Positions 60,555 to 64,000 of a stretch of 64,000 bases of DNA are shown here, piece by piece. The stretch's first letter is position 1; the number at the start of each line of letters is the position of its first letter. The notes under the pieces were generated by a model. It saw only the letters and a list, made by a program, of their open reading frames with translations, did no database searches and was not told the origin of the DNA. The position numbers were made by a program, and so were the translations under genes. The DNA comes from Ophioceras dolichostomum (Eukaryota > Ascomycota > Sordariomycetes > Magnaporthales > Ophioceraceae): assembly GCA_003049485.1 (NCBI GenBank), contig PYST01000078.1:1-64000 (forward strand). Direction: 5' to 3'.

Positions 60555-62105
60555 ATGGCTCTCTCACGTATCACAGGCGATGAAGAGCTCTACGTAGGAG
60601 GGTAAGTGTGCCCTTTGCCTTCGGCAGCCAACCCCAGCCTGTCCTTTCACTCTACTGTGCGGCTGTCTCACCTATGATCAACCATCATCCCCTCACTCCG
60701 TAGCGTCTTCGCCCTACGCCGAGCAGAGGCGCTCCGCGAGCGCAACGTCACGCACATACTGTCTGTGATCAACTACTCGCTCGAGAAGTATTCGGAGTTG
60801 GGCGGAGGCAGGTATGTGCACCTGAGCGTCGACGTCGACGACGACGAAGATGTCGACCTCCTCATGCACTTCCCGCGCTTGGTGCGGTTCATCGAGGCCG
60901 GGCTGTACCCTCCTCCTTCTGCTCCACCACAGGACTCATCTCCAGATCAGGCCAAGAGGCAAGCTGATGGCTACGGCAGCAAAGGTGGCGGCAGGGATGG
61001 CGATTCCATCACGCCCGTTGCTCCTGTCTCCTCCGAAAGGATAGATGCCAAAGCCCCATCAGACACAGCACCCGCCGCCGCCGCCCTCACAGCGAATCTA
61101 TCGATATCTCGCCCCACCCCTACCCCTCCCTTCCCAGACCGCAGGCCCGGTGTGTACGTGCACTGCGCGATGGGCAAGTCGCGCTCCGTCTCCGCCATCA
61201 TCGCCTACCTCCTCTGGAAGCACCCGTCGCGCTACGGGTCGGCGGACAGACGCAACCCGGACCGGTCCGCCGCCGCGCGGGCCGCCGTGTACCGGGCGCT
61301 AGAGTGGGTGCGGCAAACCCGCGAAATGGCCGAGCCCAACGACGGCTTCATGCGGCAGCTGGCCATGTGGTGGGAGATGGGCTGCCCGGCCTCATCCGAC
61401 GACGCCGTCGAGAGGCACCCCACGTATCAGCGGTGGTTGTACAGGCGCGAGGTCGAGGAGAGCGCGAAGGTGGGGAGGGCGCCGGATTGGATTCGGTTCG
61501 AGGACGAAGCTCAGGAACAAGAAGCAGAAGAAGAAGTTAAGAGGGAGGGTAACGAAGATGGGGAGACTGGGAAGGGCAGGTCGGAGCCGGTGGTGGAAGT
61601 GCGCTGTAAGAAGTGCAGACGCGTGCTGGCGACGAGCAAGTTCCTCGTGTCGCACACTCGGCGGCAGCAGCAGGCTCCAGGAGACGGCGGCAGGGGAAAG
61701 TCCCGCCAGTCAGTACCAGCAGCCCAGCAGCAGCAGCAGAAGTGCCCGCACATCTTCGTCGAGCCCCTGTCGTGGATGCGACCCGCGCTGGAGCAGGGAG
61801 ACCTCGACGGCCGGCTCGTCTGTCCGAACGTCAAGTGCGGCTCGTCGGTCGGCCGGTTCGCGTGGCAGGGCTTCAAGTGCAGCTGCGGCGAGTGGGTATG
61901 TCCTGCTATATCGCTGCAGAGGAGCAAGGTCGACGAGGCTACTGTCATCGTTGCCGCTGTTCCGTCGTCTGTTCCTCCCGGAAGTGGGGTTCCATTATCA
62001 TCACCTTTATCATCATCAGCCGCGGTGGTGGTGGCAGCCGTGGCGGAGCGCAGAGCCGCGCTCGGGATCAGGATGCCGCCACCTGCGAGGAGGGAGAACC
62101 TCTGA
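60555..62105 (+). CDS. YVH1/DUSP12-type dual-specificity phosphatase
   Basis: Two exons, 60555-60601 and 60704-62105 (intron 60602-60703, donor GTAAGT), 482 residues. The N-terminal phosphatase domain opens ELYVGGVFALRRAEALRERNVTHILSV and has the active-site loop VHCAMGKSRSVSA with catalytic Cys170 and Arg176. The C-terminus has the YVH1-specific zinc-binding domain: CKKC (317-320), SHT, CPHIFVEPLSWM, CPNVKC (389-394), GSSVGRFAWQG and KCSCGEWVCPAISLQRSKVDE. YVH1 is known to help release Mrt4 during late 60S ribosome maturation through its zinc domain and to affect growth and sporulation in yeast. Oddities: a Pro/Ala/Gly-rich insert of about 80 residues between the substrate strand and the catalytic loop, and a Ser/Val-rich tail beyond the zinc domain. 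Confidence 0.94.
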
Positions 62106-63807
62106 CGTCTGCCATGTCATGTTCATCGGTTCTCTTGTTTTAGTGGGCGTTGTGCAAAGCACCCAACGTACCTACCTCCCTGAGGATAATCATGCCCATG
62201 GAGGCCAGGGGCAGTTTTGGTGTCGTCTTGGCATGCACCCGCCGCTTGTAAGCCGTGCGTTGGATGTGTGTGCTGTCATCATCAATCCCGCCATCACTTC
62301 ACTTGCTTGCTTGCAGGAAGAGAAAATAAGGCCCCAACAAATAAATCCTTAGGGACCTTGCATCTGCTCTTTTTGGCCCAATCCATGGTCTTCGCTGCTC
62401 ATGCTATTCCGCCCGGACTGATAAACTTCCTTTGATCCTACATGCTGTCGTCCTGGCCGGTAACACGAAATTTGTGCTCTCTCATCACAAATGACAAAGA
62501 AACAATAATCGTGAGATATCCTGCTGCTTCCTTGCGGCGGCGGACCAATCTTTTGTTTCACCACTCGTTCCTTGCCTGCATTCTCGCCTCTCGCTACCGC
62601 TCATCCGTTCCCAAATACCTCCTCCGCTTTTTGCCCCATTTCTGGTTCTATTTTGTCCTTCTGTCTATAGTGTTTCTGTGTTTCCCATTTTGCCCGTTAT
62701 GTTCATGCGGTTGAGCTGATGATATGCGATCCCTTGTTATCTCCGCCAACATCATCGTTATCATCGTCGTCATCATCATCCATCCATCTACACATCCATC
62801 ACAACTACCATCAGCACTTGTCGTCGCACGAAACAGGAACAATGCAAGTCTTTATACGAGCTCCGTAGCCTCCAGCGCATCCGATACGCCCACCGTTCTC
62901 AAACTCGGTCGATGTGATATGAGACGCCTGCTTCACGGTGGCCAACATCGACCTGGGGGCCTGGCCAGAAGTTATTGATCATCCATTCCACTGTGGCTGC
63001 TTATTGAGAGTCCTCTCAGGTGACAATCTTACCTAACCCAACCCGACCAACAGGCGCTCTGTTTTAACCCCAACAACATGGCCTTATCTACTGTACTAAC
63101 TCTCTCATCCTAAGCAGAGCATAGCAGACTTTAGCCTAACCAGATCGCTTGCCAGGCGGATCCTCGCCAGGACGCTTGCCATGTCTGCTCGAGGCACGGC
63201 AAGCCTGCATCGTGTGGAGGGGAAGGGGAGGGGAAGTACAGAACCAATATGACAGTGTGTTAAGACCGACGGTACGTATCCCGTATATACTACCTACGTA
63301 TATGCATATAATCCTGCACAGCGCCTAGGGAGATGGCCAGGTACCGGGTACTCTGTCCAGCCTCACAGGGGTTTGGCGGCCAAGTCCTTTGCGGGACGTG
63401 GGCACAAGCGGAAGACAGAGAGAGTTGACTTCTGTGTGTGTTGCACACATGCTCTGCTGTCATCTTACCACTGATTCTCACTTGGAGGTACGTACCTGGG
63501 TAGGCAGGCATGTCACTACTCTCACACCCCGTTGATTCCCGTTATTGCTGACCGACCCCTAGTCTACGAGATCGAAGATGACACCGCCTTCGATAAGCTC
63601 ACGCCCTTAGATCCGGAAGGGAGGTACATAAGTACCTGTACCGTGAGATGAGAAAACATGCTCCTTCACATACTAGTAGTGAGGTCAAGCTCACTAGAAC
63701 TCGAGTCACCTAGCTGCCCGCCACTTAACTATTGAGGAAAACTAAAGCACTCATCTCCTAAGATTCTTGATGGCATTCACCCATCTATAATTCGCATGTT
63801 CCGTTGG
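62106..63807. other. Intergenic region, no supported gene
   Basis: 3' flank of the YVH1-like gene and DNA up to the candidate LTR. TCATCATC-type runs occur near 62750-62785 and TAGGTACC-like words near 63340 and 63487. A short coding-looking frame (about 63561-63650) has no start or partner exons and is not called. Confidence 0.45.
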
Positions 63808-63967
63808 TGTTAGAACTGTCCTCTTGCTAACACACCACTGGCGCGCAGTGCTCGCCTCCTCGGCGAGGCCCCTCCCCTTACCGATCAAGTTTAGGGCTTA
63901 CGCTCTTGTGTGTGCGTTTGTGGGTTTTCAAGCCCTAATAAACCTCGTGCAGTCTTGGGTGCTGACA
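63808..63967 (+). mobile_element. Candidate retrotransposon LTR at the window edge
   Basis: 160 bp starting TGTTAGAACTG and ending GCTGACA (TG...CA ends), with an AATAAA signal about 30 bp before the end. The first 25 bp hold an inverted TGTTAG/CTAACA pair. The following bases (GTTTTCGGAATCGTGG) sit where a primer-binding site would be. The element body and second LTR would lie outside the window, so this rests on end signatures only. Confidence 0.28.
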
Positions 63968-64000
63968 GTTTTCGGAATCGTGGCCCCCCAAAAGAAAAAA

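Noticed and set aside
63561..63650. Coding-looking frame (VYEIEDDTAFDKLTPLDPEG)
   Set aside because: No start codon, no partner exon and no recognised family; too short to call.

Overview
The window is nuclear DNA of a filamentous ascomycete (Pezizomycotina; a Sordariomycete is my best guess). Genes carry one to three short introns with GTRNGT-like donors, CTRAC-like branch points and AG acceptors. Typical fungal families are present: a Pth11-like rhodopsin-domain receptor, an NmrA-like protein, a siderophore hydroxyornithine acyltransferase, an AYR1-like reductase, a secreted M14 carboxypeptidase and a C2H2 regulator. Intergenic DNA is rich in pyrimidine tracts and TAGGTACCTA-like words. Base composition is balanced; I see no long AT-rich, RIP-degraded block. 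Splice models were made by eye and checked for reading frame and family fit.

Layout. 1.7-3.2 kb: rhodopsin-domain membrane protein (+). 3.6-4.6 kb: NmrA-like NAD(P)-binding protein (-). 6.1-8.1 kb: siderophore-type N-acyltransferase (-). 10.5-12.2 kb: mitochondrial calcium uniporter MCU (-). 13.0-13.6 kb: small secreted cysteine-rich protein (-). 15.0-15.6 kb: a small gene broken by an in-frame TAG (+). 16.0-17.1 kb: aldo/keto reductase (-). 18.3-20.0 kb: membrane-anchored fucose-lectin-like propeller (-). 21.6-22.6 kb: AYR1-like SDR (+), convergent with a SET protein at 23.0-24.6 kb (-). 25.5-26.8 kb: secreted carboxypeptidase (-). 28.4-30.2 kb: small secreted-type protein gene whose first recognised intron holds a 943-bp 5'-truncated LINE flanked by a perfect 15-bp target-site duplication.

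From 30.2 to about 53.2 kb (23 kb) I find no supportable protein gene; this gene-poor tract ends at a C2H2 zinc-finger gene (53.2-55.75 kb, +) with a long, probably spliced 5' leader. A second poor stretch (55.8-60.5 kb) holds simple repeats and a G-flanked assembly gap. A YVH1-type phosphatase lies at 60.6-62.1 kb (+), and a possible LTR sits at the right edge.

The genes do not form an obvious biosynthetic cluster. They mix housekeeping functions (MCU, YVH1, AYR1-like) with surface or secreted functions (receptor, lectin, carboxypeptidase, two small secreted proteins). The clearest unusual finding is the LINE captured inside an intron with its integration footprint intact.
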